A DNA stretch of 64,000 nt from Pedobacter sp. MC2016-24 (lineage in GTDB: Bacteria > Bacteroidota > Bacteroidia > Sphingobacteriales > Sphingobacteriaceae). Shown here one piece after another: positions 26,558 to 35,543 of this stretch (position 1 is the stretch's first letter; every line of letters begins with the position of its first letter). The notes below the pieces were generated by a model. That model had not been told where the DNA came from. It saw only the letters and a program-made list of their open reading frames with translations, and made no database searches. Where the stretch lies: the NCBI RefSeq assembly GCF_015223055.1, contig NZ_JADFBX010000007.1, positions 186,001-250,000 on the forward strand. Direction: 5' to 3'. Position numbers and translations under genes: made by a program.

Positions 26558-28564
26558 ATGAGTGTAAAGGAAGATTCTATTCAACAGTTGGGCATCAATA
26601 CCGTTCGTGTATTGTCTATTGACGCGGTGCAAAAAGCGAATTCGGGGCACCCGGGAACACCGATGGGCCTTGCGCCAATTGGACATGTGTTGTGGACTGA
26701 AAGTATGAAGTACAATCCGAAGAACCCGGAATGGGCCAATAGGGATCGATTTATACTCTCGGCAGGACATGCCTGTATGTTGCAATACAGCTTTTTGTAT
26801 TTAACAGGTTATGACCTGAGCCTGGATGACTTGAAAAATTTCAGACAGTTGAACAGTAAGACCGCCGGCCACCCTGAATATGGTTTGTTGGATGGCATTG
26901 AGGTCACTACGGGGCCTTTGGGGCAGGGATTTGCCAATGGTGTTGGTTTTGCCATTGCGCAAAAGCATTTGGCGGCACGCTTTAACAAACCCGAATTTGA
27001 GTTATTTGACTATAAAATATATGCCATTTGCAGTGATGGTGACATGATGGAGGGCATGACTTCCGAAGCGGCATCTATAGCCGGGCATTTGCAGTTGGGC
27101 AATCTCATTTACCTTTATGACGATAACCACATCACCATTGAAGGAAATACAGATCTGGCCTTTAATGAGGACGTGGCGCAACGTTTTGAGGCTTATGGAT
27201 GGCATGTGCAGGTGCTGCCTGATGGAAATGACCTGGAGGCTTTGTCTGCCGCAATCAAAAATGCGCAAAAAGAAACCGCACGACCTTCACTGATTAAGGT
27301 ACGTACCCACATCGGTTTTGGTAGTCCGAATAAAGTCAATACTGCCGCTGCACACGGTGCACCACTTGGTGAAGCAGAAGTGAAATTGGTGAAAGAGAAT
27401 TTTAGTTTTAATCCGGATCAAAGTTTTGAGGTGCCTGCTGAAGTGTTGAAATATTATCGTGAGGCAGGCAGCAGGGGCTCCAAACTAGAGGCAGACTGGA
27501 ATACCTTATATAGTGCGTATAAAAAGAAATATCCAAAGCTGGCTGCGGAATATGAGCTGGCAAAAAACGGTAAATTACCTGATGGCTGGAAAGATAAATT
27601 GCCGGTGTTTAAAGCCGGGGATAAATTGGCTACCCGTAAAGCATCCGGACAGGTGTTGAATGCGATAGCAGATCAGATTCCGAATTTAATGGGTGGTTCT
27701 GCAGATCTTTCGCCCTCAACGGATACCGATCTGAAAAATTACGGGTCATTTTCTACGGATAACCGTGAGGGGCGTATTTTTCACTTTGGGATCAGGGAAC
27801 ATGCCATGGGGGCGATATTAAACGGGATGGCCCTGAGTCATTGCATTATTCCTTATGGCGCTACTTTTTTGATATTTTCTGATTACATGAGGCCACCAAT
27901 CCGCCTGGCGGCAATCATGAAAATTAAACCGATCTTCATTTACACGCACGACAGCATTGGGTTGGGTGAAGATGGGACTACCCATCAACCGGTTGAGCAG
28001 TTGCTCGGGTTGAGATCTGTACCCAATGTACTGGTGATCCGCCCGGCCGATGCTAATGAAACGGTTGCAGCCTGGCGTGTGGCCCTGGAGCATCAGGGTG
28101 GGCCAGTTGCACTGATCTTAACCAGGCAGGATTTACCCGTGATTGATCAGGATAAGTATGGTAAAGCTGCAGGCCTGGAAAAAGGAGCGTACATCCTTTC
28201 GGAACCGCATGAAAATCCGGCTTTGATTTTAATCGGTACAGGATCTGAAGTTCAGCTGTTATTGGCTGCCCAGGAAGAATTGAAAGCTAAAAACGTAGCG
28301 GCGAGGGTAGTGAGTATGCCATCCTGGGAATTATTTGAAAAACAGGATCAGGCTTACCGGGAAAAGATTTTTCCTAAGGCATTAAGGCATCGGCTTGCTG
28401 TAGAAGCGGGTTCGCCTTTAGGCTGGCATCAATATGTTACCGATGATGGGGATGTTATTGGAATTGATAAGTTTGGGGAATCTGCACCCGCAGCGGAATT
28501 GATGAAAGCCTACGGATTTACGGTGGATAACGTAGTGAAAAGAGCGTTGAAGCTAATTTCTTAA
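26558..28564 (+). CDS. tkt: Transketolase
   Basis: The ATG at 26558 gives 668 residues starting MSVKEDSIQQLG, the usual start for the family; the frame is open further upstream but that part is not transketolase-like. Thiamine-diphosphate motifs are clear: ANSGHPGTPMGLAP, TTGPLGQGFANGVG and CSDGDMMEGMTSEA, leading to the Mg2+/ThDP loop, then the pyrimidine domain with FGIREHAMGAI and THDSIGLGEDGTTHQPVEQ. It moves two-carbon units between sugar phosphates in the non-oxidative pentose-phosphate pathway. It is a single gene with its own terminator. Confidence 0.98.
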   Translation: MSVKEDSIQQLGINTVRVLSIDAVQKANSGHPGTPMGLAPIGHVLWTESMKYNPKNPEWANRDRFILSAGHACMLQYSFLYLTGYDLSLDDLKNFRQLNSKTAGHPEYGLLDGIEVTTGPLGQGFANGVGFAIAQKHLAARFNKPEFELFDYKIYAICSDGDMMEGMTSEAASIAGHLQLGNLIYLYDDNHITIEGNTDLAFNEDVAQRFEAYGWHVQVLPDGNDLEALSAAIKNAQKETARPSLIKVRTHIGFGSPNKVNTAAAHGAPLGEAEVKLVKENFSFNPDQSFEVPAEVLKYYREAGSRGSKLEADWNTLYSAYKKKYPKLAAEYELAKNGKLPDGWKDKLPVFKAGDKLATRKASGQVLNAIADQIPNLMGGSADLSPSTDTDLKNYGSFSTDNREGRIFHFGIREHAMGAILNGMALSHCIIPYGATFLIFSDYMRPPIRLAAIMKIKPIFIYTHDSIGLGEDGTTHQPVEQLLGLRSVPNVLVIRPADANETVAAWRVALEHQGGPVALILTRQDLPVIDQDKYGKAAGLEKGAYILSEPHENPALILIGTGSEVQLLLAAQEELKAKNVAARVVSMPSWELFEKQDQAYREKIFPKALRHRLAVEAGSPLGWHQYVTDDGDVIGIDKFGESAPAAELMKAYGFTVDNVVKRALKLIS

Positions 28565-28570
28565 ATGATA

Positions 28571-28610
28571 CAGGCTGCACTTTTGATGCAGCCTGTTTTT
28601 ATTTTATTTG
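28571..28610 (+). terminator. Intrinsic terminator of tkt
   Basis: CAGGCTGCA (28571-28579) and TGCAGCCTG (28587-28595) form a perfect 9-bp stem with a 7-nt loop, followed by TTTTTATTTTATTT. It starts 7 nt after the tkt stop; its U-tract runs into the last codons of the convergent purL. Confidence 0.9.
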
Positions 28611-31600
28611 GCATTTTCTGCTAACCATACCCTGGCGTTCACAAAAGCAGCCATCCATGGACTTACTTCGTCTTTACGGCCTTGTGGGTAATTTGCCCAG
28701 TGCCATTGGAACAGGGAGCGCTCAATATGTGGCATCATCACCAAATGACGGCCAGATTCATCACACATCATTGCCGTGTTGTAGTCTGATCCGTTCGGAT
28801 TGGCAGGATAGCTCTCATAAGCATATTTTGCTACAATGCGGTATTTCGTTTCTTCATATGGCAGTTGGAAACGTCCCTCACCATGTGAAACCCATACGCC
28901 TAAGGTGCTGCCAGCTAAGCCAGATAACATCACGGAGTTGTTTTCCTGGATGGTTAATGAAGTAAATATACTTTCGTGTTTATGACTCTCATTGTGCAGC
29001 ATTTTAGGTTTCTCTGCATGGTCTTTATTGATCAGGCCAAGCTCAACAAATAGCTGGCAACCGTTACAGATTCCTACAGATAGGGTATCTGGACGGGCAA
29101 AGAAGTTTTCCAAAGCAATGCGGGCTTTTTCATTGTACATAAATGCGCCTGCCCAGCCTTTGGCTGATCCCAAAACGTCAGAATTAGAGAAGCCGCCAAC
29201 AGCGCCAATGAATTGAATGTCTTCCAATGTTTCGCGACCGCTGATTAAATCAGTCATGTGTACATCTTTAACATCAAAGCCGGCAAGGTACATTGCATTG
29301 GCAAGCTCGCGCTCAGAGTTACTTCCTTTTTCGCGAATTACGGCTGCTTTAGGGCGCGGTTTTGAAGCATCAATAACCGGTTTTTTACCGTCAAATGTGA
29401 GTGGGAAATTGTATTTTAACACATGGTTTTTGTAATTGTCAAAACGCTCTTTTGCTTTTACTGCTCCGCTTTGTTTCTGATCAAGCAGGTAAGAGGTTTT
29501 AAACCATACATCACGTAAATGATCAATATCGAAGCTAAAGCTTTCTGTGTTGTTTTTGATGTTCAGCGTAGCAGAACCTTGTACGTCACCGATTTTTAAA
29601 GCATTGATTCCATTTGCTGCAAATACTGCCTCAACAGCAGCATCAGCCTGGAATACAATACCGATGTTCTCGGCAAATAACAGTTTGATAACGTCTTGCT
29701 CACCTAAAGCAGACAAATCCAGATTTGCGCCTAAATTGCGGTCGGCAAAGCAAAGCTCCAATAGCGTTGTGATCAAACCACCACTGCCTACGTCATGTCC
29801 CGCTTGTATCTGATCTGCTTTAATCAATTGCTGAAGGGTATTGAACGTGTTTTTGAACTGCGCTGCATCTTTCACATCAGGTGTTTCAGTACCCACTTTG
29901 TTCAAGATCTGTGCAAATGAGGAACCGCCTAATTTATAACTGTCCTGAGATAAGTTGATGTAATAAATGGCGCCACCGTCTTTTTGCAATACAGGCTCTA
30001 CCACTTTGGTGATGTCATCACAATTACCACCTGCAGAGATGATCACTGTGCCCGGTGCAATCACATCTCCATCTTTATATTTCTGTTTCATCGACAGGGA
30101 ATCTTTTCCGGTTGGGATATTGATTCCTAAACTGATTGCGAAATCTGAACAGGCTTTTACAGCTTCGTATAAGCGGGCATCTTCGCCCTCGTTTTTACAG
30201 GCCCACATCCAGTTGGCAGAAAGCGAAACGCTTTTTAAACCATCTTTTAAAGGTGCCCATACGATATTGGAAAGTGATTCTGCGATGGCGATACGGCTTC
30301 CGGCAGCAGCATCAATTAATGCAGATACGGGTGCATGACCTACTGAAGTAGCAATACCTTCTTTTCCCTGGAAATCAAGGGCCATTACGCCACAGTTGTT
30401 TAAAGGCAATTGTAAAGGGCCTGCACATTGTTGTTTGGCTACACGGCCACCCACGCAACGGTCTACCTTGTTGGTCAACCAGTCTTTAGAAGCTACAGCT
30501 TCCAGTTGCAGTACTTGCTCCAGGTAGCTGTTTAATTTGCCGGCATCATAAGTTACCGATTGATATTTGCGGTCGATCGTTTGATCTTCCATCACTACTT
30601 TAGGTGAACTGCCAAACATATCTTTCAGTTCCAGGTCCATCGGTTTAACTCCAGTGGTTGCCGATTCGAAAGTGAAACGATGATCGCCGGTTACGGTACC
30701 TACAGTGTACATTGGCGAACGCTCACGGTCTGCAATTTTTTGTAAAGTGTCAATGTGTTCTTTACCAATTACCAGACCCATACGTTCCTGAGATTCGTTA
30801 CCGATGATCTCTTTAGCCGAAAGGGTAGGGTCGCCCACCGGAAGTTTATCCAGGTCTATTTTACCACCTGTTTCTTCAACCAGTTCTGAAAGGCAGTTCA
30901 GGTGACCACCCGCACCATGATCATGAATCGAGATGATGGTATTGTGGTCGCTCTCTACCATACCGCGAACGGCATTGGCCGCTCTTTTTTGCATTTCCGG
31001 ATTGGAACGCTGAATTGCGTTTAATTCAATGCCAGTACCCAGGGCGCCGGTATCTGCAGAAGATACAGCGGCACCGCCCATTCCGATTCTATAGTTTTCT
31101 CCACCAAGGATCACAATCTGATCGCCTGTTGAAGGTTTTTGTTTTTGCGCCTGACTGGCTTTTCCATAACCTACACCACCGGCAAGCATGATCACTTTAT
31201 CGAAGCCCAGTTTACGGGAATCTTCTTCATGCTCAAAGGTGAGTACCGAACCTGTGATCAGCGGTTGGCCGAATTTATTTCCGAAATCTGAAGCACCGTT
31301 AGAGGCTTTGATCAGGATGTCCATTGGGGTTTGGTATAACCATTGTCTTTCTGCTACGCCTTGTTCCCATGGGCGGTTTTCTTCCAGTCTGGATAAAGCC
31401 GTCATGTATACAGCGGTACCAGCTAAAGGCAATGAGCCTTGTCCGCCAGCCAGCCTGTCTCTGATTTCACCACCAGAGCCCGTTGCCGCACCATTGAAAG
31501 GTTCAACCGTAGTTGGAAAGTTATGCGTTTCCGCTTTGATGGAAATCACCGATTCAAAATCGCTGATCGCATAGTAATCTGGTACATCGGCACGTTTAGG

Positions 31601-32269
31601 TGCAAATTGTTGTACCGTTGGGCCTTTAATAAAGGCTACGTTATCTTTATAAGCCGAAACAATATCGTTCGGGTTTTCTTCTGATGTTTTACGGATCAGT
31701 TTAAATAAGGATGTAGGTTGTTCTACACCATCGATAACAAATTTTCCGTTGAATATTTTATGGCGGCAGTGCTCAGAGTTGACTTGCGAAAAGCCAAATA
31801 CTTCAGAGTCGGTTAAGGCCCGGCCCAGTGTTTTTGATAAATTATTCAGGTAGGCTACTTCTTCATCGCTTAATGAAAGACCTTCTTGTTTATTATAAGC
31901 CGAAATATCGGTTATTTCAAGGATCGGTTCTGGTTTGATGTTGATGCTGTAGATTTCCTGATCCAGCTGATCGTATTTTTGAGATAACATGGGATCGAAA
32001 TCCGCGAAATCTGCCGCTACCCGGGTAAATTCTTCAATTCTGATGATCCCCTGGATATCCATATTCTGTGTAATCTCTACCGCATTGGTACTCCATGGCG
32101 TAACCATTGCCGCACGTGGACCAACAAAAAAGTCTGCCAACACGGTTTCTTGCTTTAATTGCGCACCGCCAAACAGCCATTGAAGTTTCGTAATATCAGT
32201 AGTGGATAAGGTTTGCTCCGTTTGTAAAGCGAAAACCGTATTGGATAGGCTTGAGAAGAAATAGATCAT
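28604..32269 (-). CDS. purL: Phosphoribosylformylglycinamidine synthase, single-chain
   Basis: The ATG at 32269 gives 1221 residues (MIYFFSSLSNTVFAL); a 48-residue upstream extension is not part of the family. It has an N-terminal PurS-like domain, the linker with SDEEVAYLNNLSKTLGRALTDSE, AIRS domains with SVISIKAETHNFPTTVEPF and ATGSGGEIRD, and a C-terminal class-I glutaminase. The glutaminase nucleophile Cys is in VGICNGCQLFVELG, with a His/Glu block near the end (SHGEGRFQLP, and MMPHIERSLFQW). It converts FGAR, glutamine and ATP to FGAM in purine synthesis. This is the long fused form otherwise typical of gamma-proteobacteria and eukaryotes. Confidence 0.98.
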   Translation of the reverse strand: MIYFFSSLSNTVFALQTEQTLSTTDITKLQWLFGGAQLKQETVLADFFVGPRAAMVTPWSTNAVEITQNMDIQGIIRIEEFTRVAADFADFDPMLSQKYDQLDQEIYSINIKPEPILEITDISAYNKQEGLSLSDEEVAYLNNLSKTLGRALTDSEVFGFSQVNSEHCRHKIFNGKFVIDGVEQPTSLFKLIRKTSEENPNDIVSAYKDNVAFIKGPTVQQFAPKRADVPDYYAISDFESVISIKAETHNFPTTVEPFNGAATGSGGEIRDRLAGGQGSLPLAGTAVYMTALSRLEENRPWEQGVAERQWLYQTPMDILIKASNGASDFGNKFGQPLITGSVLTFEHEEDSRKLGFDKVIMLAGGVGYGKASQAQKQKPSTGDQIVILGGENYRIGMGGAAVSSADTGALGTGIELNAIQRSNPEMQKRAANAVRGMVESDHNTIISIHDHGAGGHLNCLSELVEETGGKIDLDKLPVGDPTLSAKEIIGNESQERMGLVIGKEHIDTLQKIADRERSPMYTVGTVTGDHRFTFESATTGVKPMDLELKDMFGSSPKVVMEDQTIDRKYQSVTYDAGKLNSYLEQVLQLEAVASKDWLTNKVDRCVGGRVAKQQCAGPLQLPLNNCGVMALDFQGKEGIATSVGHAPVSALIDAAAGSRIAIAESLSNIVWAPLKDGLKSVSLSANWMWACKNEGEDARLYEAVKACSDFAISLGINIPTGKDSLSMKQKYKDGDVIAPGTVIISAGGNCDDITKVVEPVLQKDGGAIYYINLSQDSYKLGGSSFAQILNKVGTETPDVKDAAQFKNTFNTLQQLIKADQIQAGHDVGSGGLITTLLELCFADRNLGANLDLSALGEQDVIKLLFAENIGIVFQADAAVEAVFAANGINALKIGDVQGSATLNIKNNTESFSFDIDHLRDVWFKTSYLLDQKQSGAVKAKERFDNYKNHVLKYNFPLTFDGKKPVIDASKPRPKAAVIREKGSNSERELANAMYLAGFDVKDVHMTDLISGRETLEDIQFIGAVGGFSNSDVLGSAKGWAGAFMYNEKARIALENFFARPDTLSVGICNGCQLFVELGLINKDHAEKPKMLHNESHKHESIFTSLTIQENNSVMLSGLAGSTLGVWVSHGEGRFQLPYEETKYRIVAKYAYESYPANPNGSDYNTAMMCDESGRHLVMMPHIERSLFQWHWANYPQGRKDEVSPWMAAFVNARVWLAENAK

Positions 32270-32287
32270 GCTTTTTTTTTGAAGATG

Positions 32288-32295
32288 CAAATTTA
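32288..32295 (-). promoter_or_regulatory. Possible -7 element for purL
   Basis: The - strand reads TAAATTTG, matching TAnnTTTG, 19 nt before the purL ATG. The expected upstream TTTG is not evident, and no purine riboswitch-like fold is visible in the 79-nt divergent gap to trmN6. Confidence 0.35.
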
Positions 32296-32348
32296 GCGTT
32301 AAAATTTTAAAACCGTGAGCATAGAATGTAATATATTCGCAAAAACGT

Positions 32349-33053
32349 ATGGGGAGTATTTTTAAATTTAAGCAGTTTGAGGTAGACCAGTCTGGTTGCG
32401 CAATGAAAATCAATACCGATGGGGTATTGCTGGGCGCGATTGCTACTCAGATGGATGCGAAAAATATACTTGATATTGGTACCGGGACCGGGGTTATTGC
32501 CCTGATGCTGGCCCAGCGTTTTCCACATGCCCGGGTTGATGCGGTAGAGATTGAGGAACAGGCGGCCAGTGCTGCGGCAAAAAATGGAGCGGCATCAGCC
32601 TATGCTTCGCGCTTTAAGGTGATCCATACGGCGATAGAAAATTACCAGACCACAGAGCAGTACGATCTGATTGTTTCCAATCCGCCTTTTTTTGTGAATG
32701 ACCTGAAAAACCAGGAACCGAAAAAAGGAATGGCCAGGCATACCGATTTGTTGTTTTTTGAACAAATGACCCAACGTGTGGCGGCGCTGTTAAGGCCTAA
32801 AGGGTCTTTCTGGTTGATCTTACCGGTAAAGCAAGCCCAAAGCACCATTGAGATTGCTGCAGATTATGGACTGAAGCCTGCAATAATTGTTCATTTGCAT
32901 TCTGATGAAAGCAAACCAGAATTCAGACAGATTGTTTGTTTGAACGATAGCGCAGTTGAAACGAAGCAGCAACACTTATATATATACGAGGCGCAAGGGG
33001 TATATACAGCCAGCTATCAGGCGCTGTTGCGCGATTTCTTTTTGGCTTTTTAG
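32349..33053 (+). CDS. trmN6: tRNA1(Val) (adenine(37)-N6)-methyltransferase
   Basis: 234 residues. A Rossmann methyltransferase with the SAM-binding motif ILDIGTGTGVIALMLAQRFP, VDAVEIEEQAA, and the N6-adenine motif VSNPPFF (NPPF), preceded by KQFEVDQSGCAMKINTDGVLLGA, the typical YfiC/TrmN6 N-terminus. It should methylate A37 of tRNA1(Val). It is the first of three + strand genes with short gaps (29 and 21 nt) to the phosphoesterase and fbp, so the three may be co-transcribed. The start codon is the ATG at 32349; no competing start fits. Confidence 0.93.
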   Translation: MGSIFKFKQFEVDQSGCAMKINTDGVLLGAIATQMDAKNILDIGTGTGVIALMLAQRFPHARVDAVEIEEQAASAAAKNGAASAYASRFKVIHTAIENYQTTEQYDLIVSNPPFFVNDLKNQEPKKGMARHTDLLFFEQMTQRVAALLRPKGSFWLILPVKQAQSTIEIAADYGLKPAIIVHLHSDESKPEFRQIVCLNDSAVETKQQHLYIYEAQGVYTASYQALLRDFFLAF

Positions 33054-33082
33054 CGCCAGATACTTTTAATAAATGACATAAG

Positions 33083-33574
33083 ATGAAGACAATAGGACTG
33101 ATTTCTGACACCCATGGTTTTTTAGATGATGCGGTGTTTAAACATTTCGATAAATGTGATGAAATATGGCATGCTGGCGATTTTGGACAGGGGGTAGCTG
33201 AGCAACTTGCCGCTTTTAAGCCATTAAAAGGGGTTTATGGAAATATCGATGATCAGGAGATCCGTTCGGTATATCCGGAAGACCTCAGGTTTAACTGCGA
33301 AAATGTAGCGGTTTGGATGACGCATATCGGTGGATATCCTGGAAAATACGCGCCGCGTATAAAGGGTGAAATTTACACTAAGCCCCCGATGTTGTTCATT
33401 ACTGGTCACTCACATATTTTAAAAGTCATGTTTGATAAAAAAATAAATTGTTTGCACATAAATCCCGGTGCAGCGGGAAATTCTGGCTGGCACAGAATAA
33501 AAACTTTAATTAGATTTTGCATTTCGGAAGAAAAAATACATACCTTAGAGGCCATAGAAATAGGTAATAGATAA
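33083..33574 (+). CDS. YfcE-type metallophosphoesterase
   Basis: 163 residues with the calcineurin-like metal motifs: ISDTHGFL (Asp, His), WHAGDFG (Asp), GVYGNIDD (Asn, Asp), MTHIGGYPGKY (His) and ITGHSHILKV (His, His), ending in NPGAAGNSG. Small MJ0936/YfcE-like enzymes hydrolyse phosphodiesters in vitro; the physiological substrate is unknown. It lies between trmN6 and fbp with gaps of 29 and 21 nt. Confidence 0.93.
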   Translation: MKTIGLISDTHGFLDDAVFKHFDKCDEIWHAGDFGQGVAEQLAAFKPLKGVYGNIDDQEIRSVYPEDLRFNCENVAVWMTHIGGYPGKYAPRIKGEIYTKPPMLFITGHSHILKVMFDKKINCLHINPGAAGNSGWHRIKTLIRFCISEEKIHTLEAIEIGNR

Positions 33575-33595
33575 CGTATAAAGTACACTAAGTAT

Positions 33596-34660
33596 ATGCA
33601 AGGCATAAAAACACTGGGCCAATTCATCATCGAAAAACAGAACGATTTTCCTTATGCAAAAGGGGAGCTTTCCAGACTGCTCAGAGATATCGGGATTGCA
33701 GCAAAAATTGTAAACAGAGAGGTGAATAAAGCCGGTTTGGCTGATATTTTAGGCTCGGCAGGTACGACTAACATTCAAGGCGAAGGTCAGCAAAAGCTGG
33801 ATGTATTTGCAAATACACAGTTCATCAGCGCCTTAACCAGTGGTGGTGAATGCTGTATTGTAGCTACTGAAGAAGAGGATGAGTTTGTGCCGATCGATTC
33901 GCCAGTATCCAAAAATGCGAAATATATTGTGTGTATTGACCCGCTTGACGGCTCCTCAAACATTGATGTAAACGTTGCAGTTGGTACTATTTTTTCAATT
34001 TACAGACGTAAATCTGTTGATGGGGTAGCTACTTTGCAGGATGTACTGCAAAAAGGAACACAACAGGTTGCTGCTGGTTACGTCATTTATGGTTCATCTA
34101 CCATGATGGTATATACCACTGGTAAGGGGGTTAACGGCTTTACCTTAGATCCTTCGATTGGTGAATTCTGTTTGTCGCACCCGGATATGAAAATTCCGCA
34201 AAACGGCAATATCTATTCCATCAATGAGGGTAATTACGTTCATTTTCCTACGGGTGTTAAGAAATACATCAAGTTTGCCCAGGAAGAGGATGCAGGTAGC
34301 AACAGGCCATATACTTCAAGGTATATCGGTTCTATGGTAGGCGATATTCACAGAAACCTGATTAAAGGTGGCATTTATATTTACCCGACAACCGCAAGTT
34401 CTCCAAATGGAAAACTGAGGTTATTGTATGAATGTAATCCAATGGCTTTCATTATAGAGCAGGCCGGAGGGGTAGCTTCTGATGGTTTTAACCGGATTCT
34501 GGATATTGAGCCTACTGAATTGCACCAGCGTACTTCGATTTTTATCGGATCGCCGGATATGGTTAAAGTAGCTGAAGATTTTATGGTTGAGTTTTCTTCG
34601 GAAAAGAACAATCCCTTAAATCACGCCATTAATTTGAATGGCACGGCTGTAGCAAGCTAG
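33596..34660 (+). CDS. fbp: Fructose-1,6-bisphosphatase, class 1
   Basis: 354 residues, normal for class 1. Diagnostic elements are the metal site CIDPLDGSSNIDVNVAVGTIFSIY (split: DPLDGSSNID), EEEDEFVPI, the substrate loop YTSRYIGSMVGDIHRNLIKG, and KLRLLYECNPMAFIIEQAGG. It removes the 1-phosphate of fructose-1,6-bisphosphate, the committed step of gluconeogenesis. This suits an organism that also lives on amino acids and organic acids. It is the last gene of a possible three-gene unit and ends at a long hairpin. Confidence 0.98.
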   Translation: MQGIKTLGQFIIEKQNDFPYAKGELSRLLRDIGIAAKIVNREVNKAGLADILGSAGTTNIQGEGQQKLDVFANTQFISALTSGGECCIVATEEEDEFVPIDSPVSKNAKYIVCIDPLDGSSNIDVNVAVGTIFSIYRRKSVDGVATLQDVLQKGTQQVAAGYVIYGSSTMMVYTTGKGVNGFTLDPSIGEFCLSHPDMKIPQNGNIYSINEGNYVHFPTGVKKYIKFAQEEDAGSNRPYTSRYIGSMVGDIHRNLIKGGIYIYPTTASSPNGKLRLLYECNPMAFIIEQAGGVASDGFNRILDIEPTELHQRTSIFIGSPDMVKVAEDFMVEFSSEKNNPLNHAINLNGTAVAS

Positions 34661-34702
34661 ATTTTTAAAGAGATTATTGATAATTGGTTTTGAGATAATA
34701 GG

Positions 34703-34743
34703 ATAACCCTGGGTGCTTATAGCATTCCGGGGTTATTTCTTTC
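34703..34743 (+). terminator. Stem-loop between fbp and rnhA
   Basis: ATAACCCTGG (34703-34712) pairs with CCGGGGTTAT (34727-34736), with one G-U pair. The 14-nt loop can itself pair (GTGCT/AGCAT), giving a stem of about 15 bp. TTTCTTT follows on the + strand. The 3' arm lies inside the last codons of the convergent rnhA, so the terminator is shared with coding sequence. Confidence 0.6.
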
Positions 34744-35190
34744 TGCCTCAAATTCGGTGTCAATGCCTTGTGCGGCCCTGTTTTTAGAAGCTGCTACAGC
34801 GAGCTGGTCGCAACGTTCGTTCTCGGGATGATTGTTATGCCCTTTTACCCAAACAAACTTCACATCATGCAATTTATATACGCCTAAAAAACGCATCCAG
34901 AGGTCTTTGTTTTTCTTGCCTTTAAAGCCGGTTTTTAACCAGCCAAATACCCATTTCTTTTCAATTGAATCAATCACATATTTGGAGTCGGAGAATATGG
35001 TGACTTGCTGACCTGGCGTTTTTAAAGCCTGCAGGGCAACAATAACCGCCAATAGCTCCATCCGGTTATTGGTTGTCATTCTAAAGCCTGCGCTCAATTC
35101 TTTATAGTGTTGTCCCGATCTTAAAATTACACCGTAACCGCCCGGTCCGGGATTTCCACTTGCTGCTCCGTCTGTATATATTTCAATCAT
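34717..35190 (-). CDS. rnhA: Ribonuclease HI
   Basis: 157 residues, the standard length. Catalytic acids are visible: Asp7 in IYTDGAASGNPGPGG, Glu45 in NNRMELLAV, Asp68 in IFSDSKYV, and the final Asp in NERCDQLAVAA; the basic handle (TGFKGKKNKDLW) is also present. It degrades RNA in RNA-DNA hybrids. It is convergent with fbp, 56 nt apart, and has a 180-nt gap to the tRNA-His gene, which holds the tRNA promoter. Confidence 0.97.
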   Translation of the reverse strand: MIEIYTDGAASGNPGPGGYGVILRSGQHYKELSAGFRMTTNNRMELLAVIVALQALKTPGQQVTIFSDSKYVIDSIEKKWVFGWLKTGFKGKKNKDLWMRFLGVYKLHDVKFVWVKGHNNHPENERCDQLAVAASKNRAAQGIDTEFEAERNNPGML

Positions 35191-35318
35191 ATTTGCAGCA
35201 AATCTAACTTTTTACGCCTTAAAAGCAATTTTTACAAGGCTGTAAAAGTTTTATTGAAAATTTATTTGATTGAAATATAGTTGATTAAAATAAATATGAA
35301 GAATTATGACTAAAAATA

Positions 35319-35349
35319 TTTGAATAAAATGTTTTTAGTTGTACTTTTG
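35319..35349 (+). promoter_or_regulatory. Promoter of tRNA-His
   Basis: TTTG at 35319-35322, then a 19-nt spacer, then TACTTTTG at 35342-35349. This matches the Bacteroidota consensus for the primary sigma factor (TTTG, about 19 nt, TAnnTTTG) and is the best promoter in the window. The tRNA begins 21 nt downstream. Confidence 0.85.
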
Positions 35350-35370
35350 TGACATCAAAAAATAAAACAT

Positions 35371-35448
35371 GGTGGTTTTAGCTCAGTTGGTTAGAGCATC
35401 GGTTTGTGGTACCGAGGGTCGTGGGTTCGAGCCCCATATTCCACCCCA
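35371..35448 (+). tRNA. tRNA-His (anticodon GTG), CCA encoded
   Basis: The cloverleaf can be laid out completely: G-1 at 35371, acceptor 35372-35378, D stem GCTC/GAGC, anticodon stem TCGGT/ACCGA with loop TTGTGGT (GTG at 35406-35408), T arm GTGGG-TTCGAGC-CCCAT, acceptor 35438-35444, C73 and encoded CCA to 35448. G-1 opposite C73 is the identity element of tRNA-His. Acceptor pairs 5-68 and 6-67 are both U-U. Confidence 0.95.
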
Positions 35449-35457
35449 AGTTTTGAA

Positions 35458-35487
35458 AAGCAGTTCTGAAAAGAGCTGCTTTTTTTG
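35458..35487 (+). terminator. Intrinsic terminator of tRNA-His
   Basis: AAGCAGTTCT (35458-35467), a GAAA tetraloop, and AGAGCTGCTT (35472-35481) with one G-U pair, followed by a T-tract. It starts 10 nt after the CCA end. Confidence 0.9.
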
Positions 35488-35543
35488 TTTAAAGTGCTTT
35501 ATTGATTGTCATATGGGCAAGCTGAATCAGAACGCTGATCACA

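Noticed and set aside
32270..32348. Purine riboswitch in front of purL
   Set aside because: The gap is only 79 nt and does not contain the conserved riboswitch core.
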